A stretch of DNA of 42,671 nucleotides from Aquabacterium sp. (GTDB lineage: Bacteria > Pseudomonadota > Gammaproteobacteria > Burkholderiales > Burkholderiaceae_C), in NCBI GenBank assembly GCA_017994835.1, contig JAGOKC010000009.1, positions 1 to 42,671 on the forward strand. Reading direction: 5' to 3'. A program made the position numbers and the translations under genes. Position 1 is the stretch's first letter; each line of letters opens with the position of its first letter. Below, piece after piece: positions 18,636-28,170 of this stretch. Under the pieces are notes generated by a model, which worked only from the letters and a program-made list of their open reading frames with translations, did no database searches and was not told the DNA's origin.

Positions 18636-19693
18636 TTGGCGTTCGCCCAGCGCAGACGTTGGTGGATGAAGGTGTCGCACGCCAGCAGCGTGAACAGCAG
18701 CAGGCCCTGGAAGACGCCCGTCATGGCCTTGGGCAGGCCCAGGCGCGATTGCGCGAGCTCGCCGCCGATGAAGAACATGCTCATCAGGATGGCCGAGAAG
18801 ACGATGCCAACCGGATGCAAGCGCCCCACAAACGCGACGATGATGGCGGCGAAGCCGTAGCCCAGCGGCACATACGGTGTGAGCTGGCCTTGCGGGCCGG
18901 CCACGTCCAGCGCGCCCGCCAGCCCGGCCATGCCGCCCGACAGCAGCAGCGCCGTCCACAGCGCCTTGCGCGACGAGAAGCCGGCGTAGCGGGCCGCCTG
19001 AGGCGCCAGACCGCCCACCTGCAGCTGGAAGCCCGCGTAGGTGCGGAACAGGAAGATGGCAAACCCTACCACCGCCACCAAGGCCAGGATGAGGCCGATG
19101 TTCATGCGCAGGCCCGTCATCAGCTTGGGCACGCGCGTGGCCTCCAGGAAGGTGATGGTCTGCGGGAAGTTGTAGCCGGCCGGATCCTTCCAGGGGCCGT
19201 AGACGAGGTAGCTCAGCAGCATCTCGGCCACATAGACCAGCATCAGGCTGACGAGGATTTCGCTGGCGTGGAAGCGGTCACGCAGGGCGGCCACGATGCC
19301 GGCCCAGACCATGCCGCCCAGCATCCCGGCGGCCAGCACCGCCACGACGATCCAGCGACCGGTGTCGGGGGTGGCCTGCATGGCGACCCCACCGGCAAAG
19401 ATAGCGCCCATGACGAACTGGCCCTCGGCACCGATGTTCCACAGGTTGGCGCGGAAACACGCGGCCAGCCCCAACCCGATCAGGATCAGGGGCGTGGCCT
19501 TGAGGCTGAGCTCGGACAAGGCATAGGGGCTCTTGAGCGGCTCAATGAAGAACATGCGCAGGCCGGCCACCGGGTCCTTGTCCAGGGCCATGAACAGCCC
19601 GACGCCAATGAGGACGGTGATGAGCAGCGCGATGAGCGGCGAGGCGAAGGTCAGCGCTTTCGAGGGGACGGGGCGGGGCTCAAGCTTGAACAT
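18632..19693 (-). CDS. BMP-type ABC transporter permease (first subunit)
   Basis: The 353-residue protein is the longer inner-membrane permease of the same importer (compare NupP/YufP). It shows an N-terminal helix (PLIALLITVLIGVGLFMALD), LKATPLILIGLGLAACFRANLWNIG with the AEGQFVMGA block, and about nine further hydrophobic segments. The ATG at 19691-19693 has a GAGGAGG ribosome site at good spacing; a GTG two codons upstream is too close to that site. The start overlaps the end of the ATPase gene by 14 bases, and the end overlaps the next permease by four bases, so the set is one operon. Confidence 0.93.
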   Translation of the reverse strand: MFKLEPRPVPSKALTFASPLIALLITVLIGVGLFMALDKDPVAGLRMFFIEPLKSPYALSELSLKATPLILIGLGLAACFRANLWNIGAEGQFVMGAIFAGGVAMQATPDTGRWIVVAVLAAGMLGGMVWAGIVAALRDRFHASEILVSLMLVYVAEMLLSYLVYGPWKDPAGYNFPQTITFLEATRVPKLMTGLRMNIGLILALVAVVGFAIFLFRTYAGFQLQVGGLAPQAARYAGFSSRKALWTALLLSGGMAGLAGALDVAGPQGQLTPYVPLGYGFAAIIVAFVGRLHPVGIVFSAILMSMFFIGGELAQSRLGLPKAMTGVFQGLLLFTLLACDTFIHQRLRWANAK

Positions 19694-21214
19694 GGGCACC
19701 CTCCTCTGCGGCGGCGGCAGGCGCGTCCCACAGGCCGCTCATCCAGGCGCCGATCTGTTCGATGGTGGCTTCGGCCACCGGCAGGCTGGGCGAGAGGCGG
19801 CCTTGCGCCATCACCATCAGGCGGTCACTGACTTCAAACAATTCGTCCAACTCCTCGCTGACCACGAGCACGGCACAGCCGGCATCGCGCAGCTTCAACA
19901 ACTCGCCCCGGATCTGGGCTGCGGCCCCCACGTCCACACCCCAGGTGGGCTGAGAGACCAGCAGCACCTTGGGCTCGGCTTCGATCTCGCGGCCCATGAT
20001 GAACTTTTGCAGGTTGCCACCTGACAGGCTGCGCGCGGGCGCCTGCGGGCCGGCGGCCTTGACCTTGAACGCTCGATCAGCTCGGACGCCATGCCGACCA
20101 CGCCGTTCATGCGCAGCCAGCCACCCGGGCCGATGGCGTCGGTGCGGGTCAGCAAGGTGTTCTGGGCCAGCGACATGGTGGGCACGGCACCGCGACCCAG
20201 GCGCTCTTCGGGCACGCTGTTGAGCCCCAGGTGGCGACGGTGACGCGGCGACATGCGGCTGATGTCCTTGCCGAACAGGAAGATGCTGCGAGGCTGGGAG
20301 CGGAGGTCTTCACCACTGAGCGCGGCCATCAAGGCCTGCTGCCCGTTGCCCGACACGCCGGCAATGCCCAGGATTTCACCGGCGCGCAGCTCGAAGGCCA
20401 GCGCCTGCAGGTCGACGCCGAAGGGGTCGTTGCGCGGCACGCTGAGCTGACGCACCGACAAGGCCACCTCACCCAGCACGGGCGCGGCACGCTGCAATTC
20501 CGGCGGTTCGGCGCCGATCATCAGGCGCGAGAGGCTGGCGTTGCTCTCTTTCGTCGGGTCGACCTCGCCGGTGACCTTGCCACCGCGCATCACGGTGCAG
20601 TGGTGGCACAGGGCGCGAATCTCGTCGAGCTTGTGGCTGATGTAGAGGATGGCGCAGCCCTTCTCTGCCAAGCGGCGCAGGGTCACGAACAGGCGGGTGA
20701 CGGCCTGGGGTGTGAGCACGGAGGTGGGCTCGTCCAGGATCAGCAACTCGGGGTTCGTCATCAGGGCGCGCACGATTTCGACGCGCTGGCGCTCGCCCAC
20801 GCTGAGGTCGTGCACCGTGCGGGTGGGGTCGATGTCCAGCCCATATTCGCCCGCCACGTCGCGGATGCGCGCGGTGACCTCGGCCAGGCTCATGGACTTG
20901 TCCAGCCCCAGCCAGACGTTTTCGGCCACGCTGAGGGTGTCGAACAGCGAGAAGTGCTGGAACACCATGCTGATGCCCAGGGCGCGCGCTTCTTGCGGTG
21001 ACTTGATGTGCACCTCGCGGCCGTTGAAGAGGATCTCGCCTTCATCGGGCTTGACCGCGCCGAAGATGATTTTCATCAGCGTGGACTTGCCCGCGCCGTT
21101 TTCGCCCAGCACGGCGTGGATCTCGCCGGGTCGCACCTTCAGGCTCACCGCATCGTTGGCGCGCACGCCGGGATACTGCTTGGTGATGCCCCTCAGTTCA
21201 AGTCGGTAGCTCAT
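19680..21214 (-). pseudogene. BMP-type ABC transporter ATPase with a one-base frameshift
   Basis: The gene encodes a double ABC cassette like NupO/YufO. Cassette 1 has Walker A GENGAGKST (residues 37-45), signature LSVGERQRVE and Walker B LLILDEPTS. Cassette 2 begins GIAGVSGNGQQAL. Near 20068-20069 one base is missing: the plus strand reads CTTGAACG where CTTGAAACG would keep frame. The expected text LSGGNLQKFIMGRE and SQPTWGVDVG continues in the shifted frame to the stop at 19680. Repaired, the product is 511 residues, the usual length. Unrepaired, the protein gains about 60 wrong residues and stops at 19895, losing the second cassette's signature and Walker B. This may be a true mutation or a sequence error. 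The start overlaps the guaD stop by four bases. Confidence 0.88.
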
Positions 21215-22653
21215 GCGGGTTCGGGGTCAGAGATGGAAGGGCCAGAAAACGGGTCAAAGCCAGACGCAAGCGAAGACTGAAACACCGTCTGACCGCGCAC
21301 CAGGGTTGCCACCAGATTGCGTTCGTCGCCCAGGGTCATCCAGACGAAGGCGCGTTCGTGCAAGGCGGCTTGCCCAGGTGCCTGCGAGTCGAGTGCCAGG
21401 CGGTCGCGGTGCGTGGCCACGGGGCCATGGGCCCAGTCCCACACGGTGAGGTCGGCCATGTGACCAGGTTCGATCTGGCCAACTTCGTGAGCGAGGCCCA
21501 AGGCCTGCGCAGCACCCAGGGTGGCCGCGTGCAGCGCCTTCCAGGCTGTCAGGCGGTTGCCCAGCATCGCCTGGATCTTGTAGGCGTCCTGCATGTTGCG
21601 CAGCATGGACAGGCTGGTGCCCCCGCCCACATCGCTGGCCAGGCTCACGGCCACGCCGTCGCGCTGCGCCTGGGCCCAGTCGAACAGGCCGCTGCCCAGG
21701 AACAGGTTGGACGAGGGGCAGTGCGCGATCTGGGCACCGCGCTCGCGCAGCACGGCGCGGTCGTTGGCGTCCAACCAGATGCCGTGGGCCAGCACCGCGC
21801 GCGGACCCAGCAGACCTTCGCGGTCGTACACGTCCAGATAGCTGCGCGCGTCGGGGAACAGCTCGGCCACCCAGCGGATTTCGTCCTGGTTCTCGGCCAC
21901 ATGGGTCTGCATGTAGGTGCCAGGATAGGTCTGGCACAGCAGGCCGGCCATGGCCAGTTGCGCGGACGTGCTGGTGGGGGCAAAGCGCACGGTGACGGCA
22001 AAGGCCTGGCGGCCCTGGTCGTGCCAGCGGTCAATCAGGTCGATGCAGTCGCGCTCGGCCTGGACCACGTCGTCGCGCAGGCCGTCGGGGGCGTGGCGGT
22101 CCATCAGCACCTTGCCGGTGATCAGGCGCATGCCTTGTGCATCGGCCGCCTCGAACAGGGCTTGCGCACTGACTGTGTGCACAGTGGGGAACACGACCGC
22201 GCTGGTGGTGCCATGCGCCCACAGGGCCGACAGGAAACGCTGCGCGCCCACGCGAGACACCTCGGGGTCGGCGTAGCGCTTTTCGGCGGGGAAGGTGTAG
22301 GTGTTGAGCCAGTCGAGCAAGGCGGTGCCAAAGCTGGCGATCACGTCGAGCTGCGGGCAGTGCACATGGGTGTCAATGAAGCCGGGCATCAGCAGGCGGC
22401 CGCCATGGTCTTCCTGGGTGACATGCTGCCAGCGTGGGGGCAAAGCCTGGGCGGCCGGTTGCACGGCGTGGATGCGGCCGTCTTCGATGAGAACGAGGTG
22501 ATCCGGGCGCCAGCGCACCCCGGGGGCCTCGTTCGGCAAGGCAAAACCCGGGTCGGCGGTGAAGTCGAGCAAGTCGGCGCGCAGCACACGGCGCATCGAC
22601 GATTCAATGGCACAAGCGGCGTGGGTCATCGCGACAGGATCGGGGGCATTCAT
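21211..22653 (-). CDS. guaD: Guanine deaminase
   Basis: GuaD hydrolyses guanine to xanthine and ammonia. The protein belongs to the amidohydrolase superfamily, with MPGFIDTHVHCPQLDV carrying metal ligands His96 and His98. The later ligands are in THVAENQDEI and LAHGIWLD, and the catalytic aspartate in SDVGGGTSLSML. The WLNTYTFPAE and HCPSSNLFLGSGLF blocks are specific to guanine deaminases. I use the ATG at 22651-22653, giving 480 residues. This is somewhat long, with about 30 extra N-terminal residues; a later ATG is possible. It is the first gene of the purine block, and its stop overlaps the ATPase start (ATGA). Confidence 0.95.
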   Translation of the reverse strand: MNAPDPVAMTHAACAIESSMRRVLRADLLDFTADPGFALPNEAPGVRWRPDHLVLIEDGRIHAVQPAAQALPPRWQHVTQEDHGGRLLMPGFIDTHVHCPQLDVIASFGTALLDWLNTYTFPAEKRYADPEVSRVGAQRFLSALWAHGTTSAVVFPTVHTVSAQALFEAADAQGMRLITGKVLMDRHAPDGLRDDVVQAERDCIDLIDRWHDQGRQAFAVTVRFAPTSTSAQLAMAGLLCQTYPGTYMQTHVAENQDEIRWVAELFPDARSYLDVYDREGLLGPRAVLAHGIWLDANDRAVLRERGAQIAHCPSSNLFLGSGLFDWAQAQRDGVAVSLASDVGGGTSLSMLRNMQDAYKIQAMLGNRLTAWKALHAATLGAAQALGLAHEVGQIEPGHMADLTVWDWAHGPVATHRDRLALDSQAPGQAALHERAFVWMTLGDERNLVATLVRGQTVFQSSLASGFDPFSGPSISDPEPA

Positions 22654-22699
22654 GGTGGCAACGTTGATGGTAGAGCATGCACAGGCCATCGTGCATCAC

Positions 22700-25415
22700 T
22701 CAGGTGTCCGCAACTTCGACTCGATTGCGCCCACCTCGCTTGGCACGGTACAGGGCCGCATCTGCCCGGCTGATCAGGGATTGCGCCAACACGCCCCTTG
22801 CCGGGCGCAAAATTGCCACACCCAGGCTCACGGTAACGACCGCATGGGCACTGTCCGCATGGGACATGCTCAGGGCTTCAATGGCGGCACGCACGCGCTC
22901 GGCGAGGTGCAGCGCGCCTGCTGCGTTCTCGTCGGCCACCAAGATGACAAATTCTTCACCCCCGTAACGCGCCGGCAAATCCCCAGCACGCCGACACTGC
23001 TCGGTGAGCACGCGCGCAATGGCCTGCAAGCAATCATCACCGGCCAGATGCCCATAGCGGTCGTTGAACAACTTGAAGTGATCCACATCCACCATGATCA
23101 GCGCCAGCGCTTCGCCTGAACGCATGGCACGTGCCCATTCATGCACCAGCATTTCGTCAAAGTGACGTCGGTTGGCCACCCCCGTCAAGCCATCGGTTTG
23201 CGACAACTCCGACAACACGCGGTTCGCCTTCTCCAGCTCGGCCGTGCGATCTGCCACCTGGCGTGTCAACTCTTCGGTGTGATCGCGAATCTGTGCCGCC
23301 ATGTGCCCCAGCGCATGTGACAGCGTCTGCACCTCGGCGATGGCGCTGCCCGCGTTGTGGGGCGTTGACCAGTCACCCCGCCCCAGACGTTGCGCCCACT
23401 GACTCAAGCTCACCAGCGGCCGAGCGAGTCGCACACTCAGCAGCCATGCCACCAGCAGGCCACCGGCCATCAGCAGCACAGCCACCAGCAACACATTGCC
23501 CAGCAAGCCTTCGCTGGGGGCCGCAAACCGGCTCTGCGGCATGACCACACCAATGGTGATGCTGGGGCCATCAGGCAGTTGATGGGTCCACCAGTCGATC
23601 AAATGCCGCTCGCCATCGACTTCACGAAAGGCGCGTCCACGTGGCTGGCCTTGCTCGCGCATGGCCTTGCCTGCGGCCTGAATCACGGCATTGCTGCTGG
23701 ATGGTGCGCTGATCCGGTCCCCCCCCCGAACCCGTCAGGCGATACACCGGCTCCTTGGTGGAAGATGCCAGCAAATGGCCGTCACGCTCAGCCAGAAAGA
23801 TCACCCCGCCCATGTCCTGGGTGATGTCCGCCAGCAGCACATTGAGCTGCGACAGCGCCACATCGGCCGTGACCACCCCGATGAAACGCTGCTGCGCATC
23901 AACCAAAGGTGCAGACATGCCCATGCCCATGGCATCGTAAGTCCCTGCCTCATCATCAATGGCGTAACGATAGGCCGGATACCACCCCGCACCCTGGCTC
24001 GCGACCGCCGCCTTGAACCAGGGCCGGGTTCGGGCATCAAAATGATGATTCCCGCGCGAGATCACCTCACCGCGTCGGTGTGCGTCGTCCACGCGATGAA
24101 TGTGCATCACCCGCTGCAAGTCAGCGCGGGCTTCGAGCAGGCGCAAGCCCTTGTCCCGACCAACCGGCGGGCGACTCGCTGCCAGGTAATCTCCCTGTGC
24201 CGTCCCCACAGAGAGGAAAGTCAGCAAGGGCTGTTGACGAATCTGCAGCAGGAAATTGCGACTGACGGCGGCGGTGTCATTCAAATCCAGTGCACCAGCG
24301 CGAAACTGCTCGGCATTGAAGGTCAGAACGCGACTGGGCACCTCAAAAAACTGCACCACCTTGTCATACACGCGCGCACCGACTTCGCTGGCCATTTCTG
24401 CCTGAAAGCGCTCAGCGGTACTGACTGCGGTGCGGTACGAAAACCAGCCTTGCACCACCACGGCTGGCAGCACCATGAACAACAGCGCGCCAATGATGAT
24501 GACTTGCAGGCCCACGCTGCGTTCACTGGAATCGGTCGCATTGGCCGTTGCACGCGAATGCCGTATGCGCACCGCAAGGAAACTCATACCAGCCAGCACC
24601 AACGACACCAGCACCCCGCCGATACGGATCGGCCAAGGTCGCCAAGCCTGCGCCAGTGCCTGGGCTTTCGGGTAAGCGGCGATCTGCCACTGTCCTTGCG
24701 GCAGGGGCACCGGCACCTTCAGGCTATGGTCGCCATGAAACAAACGGGCATCACCCCAGAACAGTTGGCTCGCTGCATGCCCCCCAGCGTCGGAGGTGAT
24801 CGCGTAGTCAAACAGCAAAGTGTCAGACTCCAGCCCTGCATCAGCCAACAAGCCTTCAAGCTCGATCGCCACCGAAACAATGCCCAGCAGCGGCCCAGGT
24901 TGACCAGCTTTCGGTGCTGCAAACATCGGGATGCGGCTGACCACAGCCAGTCGCTCGCTCTGTACCAGACGCACCGGACCCGTGAGCACGCCCTGACGCC
25001 CCTCAATGGCCCGCCGCACACCCGCCATCTGCTCAGGGCGCAGGCGATAGTCCAGTCCCAGGACGGACTCATTGCCACGCACAGGATGAACCCGGGTGAC
25101 CACCGTGCCTTGCGACACAGTCAAATTGACGATGTGCCGGTGTCGCGCGCGCGTTTCAGTCGCCATGCGCTGCCACTGAGCCTCATCCAGGGGCACCTGG
25201 CTGGCCACGCGAGCCGACAGCTCTTTGCTCAACTGCAGCACATCCGCCAGCAACAGTGACAGACGCTGACTCGCCACCGCCAGTTGCGCGCTGGTGTCCT
25301 CGCGCACGGACTGCTCGGCACGGCGTTGCCCGTACAAATCCACCCCCAGCGTGAGCATCAACCCCAGCAGGAAAACCAGCCATGCCTGGACAAATGAGGG
25401 ACGGAGCATGTTCAT
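22700..25415 (-). pseudogene. CHASE-dCache-HAMP-GGDEF diguanylate cyclase, split by a G9 run
   Basis: Restored, this is a protein of about 904 residues. It has an N-terminal helix (about 10-25), then a CHASE-like periplasmic domain (NLTVSQGTVVTRVHPVRGN). A second helix and a dCache-like domain follow (FDARTRPWFKAA, GTYDAMGMGMSAPLVD). After another helix and HAMP comes a GGDEF domain with active site GGEEF (about 818-822) and I-site RAGD five residues before it. It should make c-di-GMP in response to external signals. The run of nine C on the plus strand at 23719-23727 breaks the frame after YRLTGSGG; eight G would join it. As written, the upstream part ends at 23622 without the cyclase domain. 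The downstream part, open from a GTG at 23686, keeps the last helix, HAMP and GGEEF. Whether it is translated alone is unknown. Confidence 0.88.
23719..23727 (-). repeat. Homopolymer tract G9 inside the diguanylate cyclase gene
   Basis: Nine consecutive C on the plus strand (G on the coding strand) sit at the junction where the cyclase reading frame changes. Eight G would restore the frame. Such tracts slip during replication and are also common sequencing errors. Confidence 0.95.
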
Positions 25416-25647
25416 TGTGATTCAGTGTATGCACAAACACCGTGTCCGCACAGACACGCCGCATGTACGCCCTCAGGGTTCATCAGACTTATCCCCGCAT
25501 CCTGTGGACAACCTTGTTGGCAAGCCTGGGGTTTCAGGGTTTCCCACGGGGAAAGCACTTGGAATGCCTCAAAATAAGGCAATCCTGTGACAGATTGCGG
25601 TTTTCGGACAAAGCAGCGCTGTCACGGCACCTCACTACACTTCACCC
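25416..25647. promoter_or_regulatory. Divergent intergenic region between the two GGDEF genes
   Basis: This 232-base region holds the promoters of both c-di-GMP genes. CGTGTC (25441-25446) and GACACG (25453-25458) are a perfect inverted repeat 26 bases upstream of the cyclase start. GTGACAG (25587-25593) and CTGTCAC (25619-25625) are a second, wider inverted repeat close to the start of the other gene. No confident -35/-10 pair could be assigned. Confidence 0.45.
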
Positions 25648-26805
25648 ATGCCCCTGCACACACCAAGTCTGGCCGCTGCCGCTGCCGCGATGGCCCTGAT
25701 CCTGGCGGTCAACGTATTCCTGGCCAGCCTCAGCCCACGGCGTGATGCCCTGCCTGCTGTCGCCTTGGGCCTGCTGCTCAGCGCCCTCTCCTTTGCCTGC
25801 GCAGCCGGTGAAGGCCTGCTACCGGACTGGGTCACCGAGGGGCTCATCCCCGTCAGCCAGGCCTTGGCCATGTCGTGCTACACCTGGGGCCTGTTGCGCT
25901 TGCGTGCCAGCACTGCGCCTGCGCACTGGTTGAAGCTGCTGGTGTTACCGGCTTTGATGGGTGCGCTCATGTTTTTGCTGAACACCCTGCCCACGGCACG
26001 TGCCCTGTCGCACGACGCCGTGCTCATCGTTCAATGTGCGGTGCTGTTGATCTGGCACCAGCAGACCACCCCGAAACCAACCGGGCGCGCGCACCACCTC
26101 CTGACGCTGGGTGCAGCGCTGGGCATGCTGGTGATCATGCTGCATGCTGGGCACATCCTCCAAGGCACCACCCCCACGTCAGAGCCGCTCGCGCTTTCAC
26201 GCCACGAAGGTTTGAGCCTGGCAAGCCAGTGGCTGCTGGCTTTCGTTCCCGCACAAGCACTGCTGCTCATGTCTCGCGAGCACCGTGACCTGGCCCTGCA
26301 AAACCTGGCGCTGCTCGACCCCCTCACGGGCATTGCCAACCAACTCGCCATTGTCGAGCGTGCCGCCGCCGAGGTGGACCAGGCCCGACGCTCCGGTTCG
26401 CCATTGACCATCGTGCTGATCGAGATCGACCAATTCGCAGCCTTGCGGACACGCCAGAGTCGCGGCACGGTCGATGCAGCCCTGCAGCACACGGCGGTTT
26501 ACCTGGCCCAGCGCATCCGCCGGTCTGACAGTGTGGGTCGCCATGGCGATCACGCCTTCTTGATGCTCCTGCCCAACACCCCGACGCCTGGGGCGCGTCA
26601 CATGCTGCGCGCCTTGCGTGAATCCCGGTTGGATGCGCCTGGGCCCAACAAAGGGGCCGATACGCTGCCCCTGAGCATCAGCATGGGTCTGTGGTGCAGT
26701 GTACCCAGTCCACGCGACACCGCCGAAGATCTGATCGCACGAGCCGCCACCGCCTTGCAAGCAGCACAGGAAACCGGTACCAACCGCATGCGTGTCGCGG
26801 GTTGA
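25648..26805 (+). CDS. Membrane protein with degenerate GGDEF domain, possible c-di-GMP receptor
   Basis: The 385-residue protein has about six membrane helices in residues 5-210, then a cytoplasmic GGDEF fold (about 215-385) opening with LLDPLTGIANQ. The active-site motif is GDHAF (residues 300-304) where GGDEF is expected, so the catalytic glutamate is Ala303 and cyclase activity is very unlikely. The RxxD product-binding I-site is kept as RRSD (291-294), five residues before the motif. The first metal aspartate, in IEIDQF, is also kept. This combination is known from GGDEF proteins that bind c-di-GMP as receptors. It diverges from an active-type cyclase, which suggests a signalling pair. 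The output is unknown. Confidence 0.85.
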   Translation: MPLHTPSLAAAAAAMALILAVNVFLASLSPRRDALPAVALGLLLSALSFACAAGEGLLPDWVTEGLIPVSQALAMSCYTWGLLRLRASTAPAHWLKLLVLPALMGALMFLLNTLPTARALSHDAVLIVQCAVLLIWHQQTTPKPTGRAHHLLTLGAALGMLVIMLHAGHILQGTTPTSEPLALSRHEGLSLASQWLLAFVPAQALLLMSREHRDLALQNLALLDPLTGIANQLAIVERAAAEVDQARRSGSPLTIVLIEIDQFAALRTRQSRGTVDAALQHTAVYLAQRIRRSDSVGRHGDHAFLMLLPNTPTPGARHMLRALRESRLDAPGPNKGADTLPLSISMGLWCSVPSPRDTAEDLIARAATALQAAQETGTNRMRVAG

Positions 26806-26827
26806 ACCCCCGTCAAGACCCGGCACC

Positions 26828-28081
26828 ATGTCATCCCCCATGCACTGCGCCATCCAACGCGGCACCCCGGCCTACTTGCGCGCCAACCTTGCGCTGTTCC
26901 TGGCTGGGTTTGCCACCTTCTCCCTGCTGTACTGCGTCCAGCCCCTGCTGCCCGCCTTCGCCAGAACCTTTCAGGTCAGCCCGGCCGAAAGTTCACTGGC
27001 TCTGTCCCTGTCCACCAGCCTGCTGGCCTTTGCGATCCTGATTGCGGCCATCATCTCGTCGAGCGTCAAACGCCGGATGCTGATGGGCACGTCAATGGTG
27101 CTGGCCTCGGTGCTCAACATCGTGGCGGGTCTGGTGCCCGACTGGCACGCCCTGCTGGCCTCACGTGCGCTCTCGGGTCTGGTGCTGGGCGGAGTTCCTG
27201 CCGTGGCCATGGCCTACCTGGCCGAAGAAATCGACCACCGAGGCCTGGGCATGGCCATGGGCCTGTATGTGGCCGGCACGGGCGTGGGAGGCCTGTTCGG
27301 ACGCATTGCCGCAGCCAGTCTCAGTGAACATTTCGACTGGCATGTCGCCATGCTGGTGCTGGGCATCGTCAACCTGCTCACGGCCGTCGGTTTCATCGCC
27401 CTGTTGCCTGCCTCGCGCAACTTCACACCGCGCCCACCCCAGGGACTGCGCCACCACCTCGGCCTGTGGGGCGCGCACCTGCGCCAGCCAGGCCTGCCGC
27501 GCCTGTTCCTCATGAGCTTTACTGTGATGGGTTGCTTCGTCACCGTCTATAACTACGTGGGCTTTCACCTCATGCAGGCACCCTATCTGCTCAGCCAGAC
27601 GCAGATCGGCATCGTCTTCATGGCCAACATCTTTGGCATTGTGTCCTCGTCGGTGGCCGGTGGTCTGGCCGACCGTCACGGTCGCGCGCCAGTTCTCATC
27701 GTGGGCATCGCCTGGATGCTGCTGGGCTTGGCCCTGAGCCTGCACACGCACCTGGCAGTGCTGCTGCTGGGCGTGGTGGTGCTCACGGCCGGCTTCTTCA
27801 TTGCGCATGCCGTGGCCAGCGCCTGGGTGGGGCGACTGGCGCAAGGCTCCAAGGGCCACGCCTCCTCGCTGTACCTGCTCACCTACTACATCGGCTCCAG
27901 CACCATGGGCTCGGTGGGCGGCTGGTTCTGGGAATACGGCCACTGGCCCGGCGTGGCGGCGCTGGGCGGGGCGCTCATGCTGCTGGCACTGGGCGTGGCG
28001 ATCAGCCTGCGGCCGCTCGACAACAAAGGCCCGGCCACCGCGTCAGACCAGACGCACGCCGGCAACCCGAACAGGACCTGA
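26828..28081 (+). CDS. MFS transporter, YnfM-like
   Basis: The 417-residue inner-membrane protein has the 12-helix pattern of the major facilitator superfamily. The N-terminal block YLRANLALFLAGFATFSLLY with CVQPLLPAF resembles the YnfM and arabinose-efflux-like group. The loop motif GGLADRHGRAPVL between the later helices is also typical. The start ATG at 26828 is 22 bases after the degenerate GGDEF gene stop, so co-transcription is possible. The substrate cannot be told; drug or metabolite efflux is the usual guess for the group. Confidence 0.88.
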   Translation: MSSPMHCAIQRGTPAYLRANLALFLAGFATFSLLYCVQPLLPAFARTFQVSPAESSLALSLSTSLLAFAILIAAIISSSVKRRMLMGTSMVLASVLNIVAGLVPDWHALLASRALSGLVLGGVPAVAMAYLAEEIDHRGLGMAMGLYVAGTGVGGLFGRIAAASLSEHFDWHVAMLVLGIVNLLTAVGFIALLPASRNFTPRPPQGLRHHLGLWGAHLRQPGLPRLFLMSFTVMGCFVTVYNYVGFHLMQAPYLLSQTQIGIVFMANIFGIVSSSVAGGLADRHGRAPVLIVGIAWMLLGLALSLHTHLAVLLLGVVVLTAGFFIAHAVASAWVGRLAQGSKGHASSLYLLTYYIGSSTMGSVGGWFWEYGHWPGVAALGGALMLLALGVAISLRPLDNKGPATASDQTHAGNPNRT

Positions 28082-28146
28082 CGATCTGGCGCAGGCACAC
28101 CGCCTGGATTCGGTCAATCCGAAGCACAACAGAAAGCCCTCATAAC

Positions 28147-28160
28147 TTAGCCAGGGCTAA
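28147..28160. promoter_or_regulatory. Palindrome upstream of the HipA-family gene
   Basis: TTAGCC and GGCTAA flank a two-base centre and form a perfect 14-base palindrome about 85 bases before the yjjJ start, in a locally AT-rich stretch. It is a candidate protein-binding site, possibly for the gene's own HTH domain. Confidence 0.45.
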
Positions 28161-28170
28161 CAGCAAGTGA

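Noticed and set aside
25486-25520. DnaA-box-like strings (TTATCCCCG and TGTGGACAA) suggesting a replication origin
   Set aside because: Only two imperfect matches are present. There is no AT-rich unwinding region and no dnaA, dnaN or parAB gene nearby, and the region is simply the promoter space between two genes.
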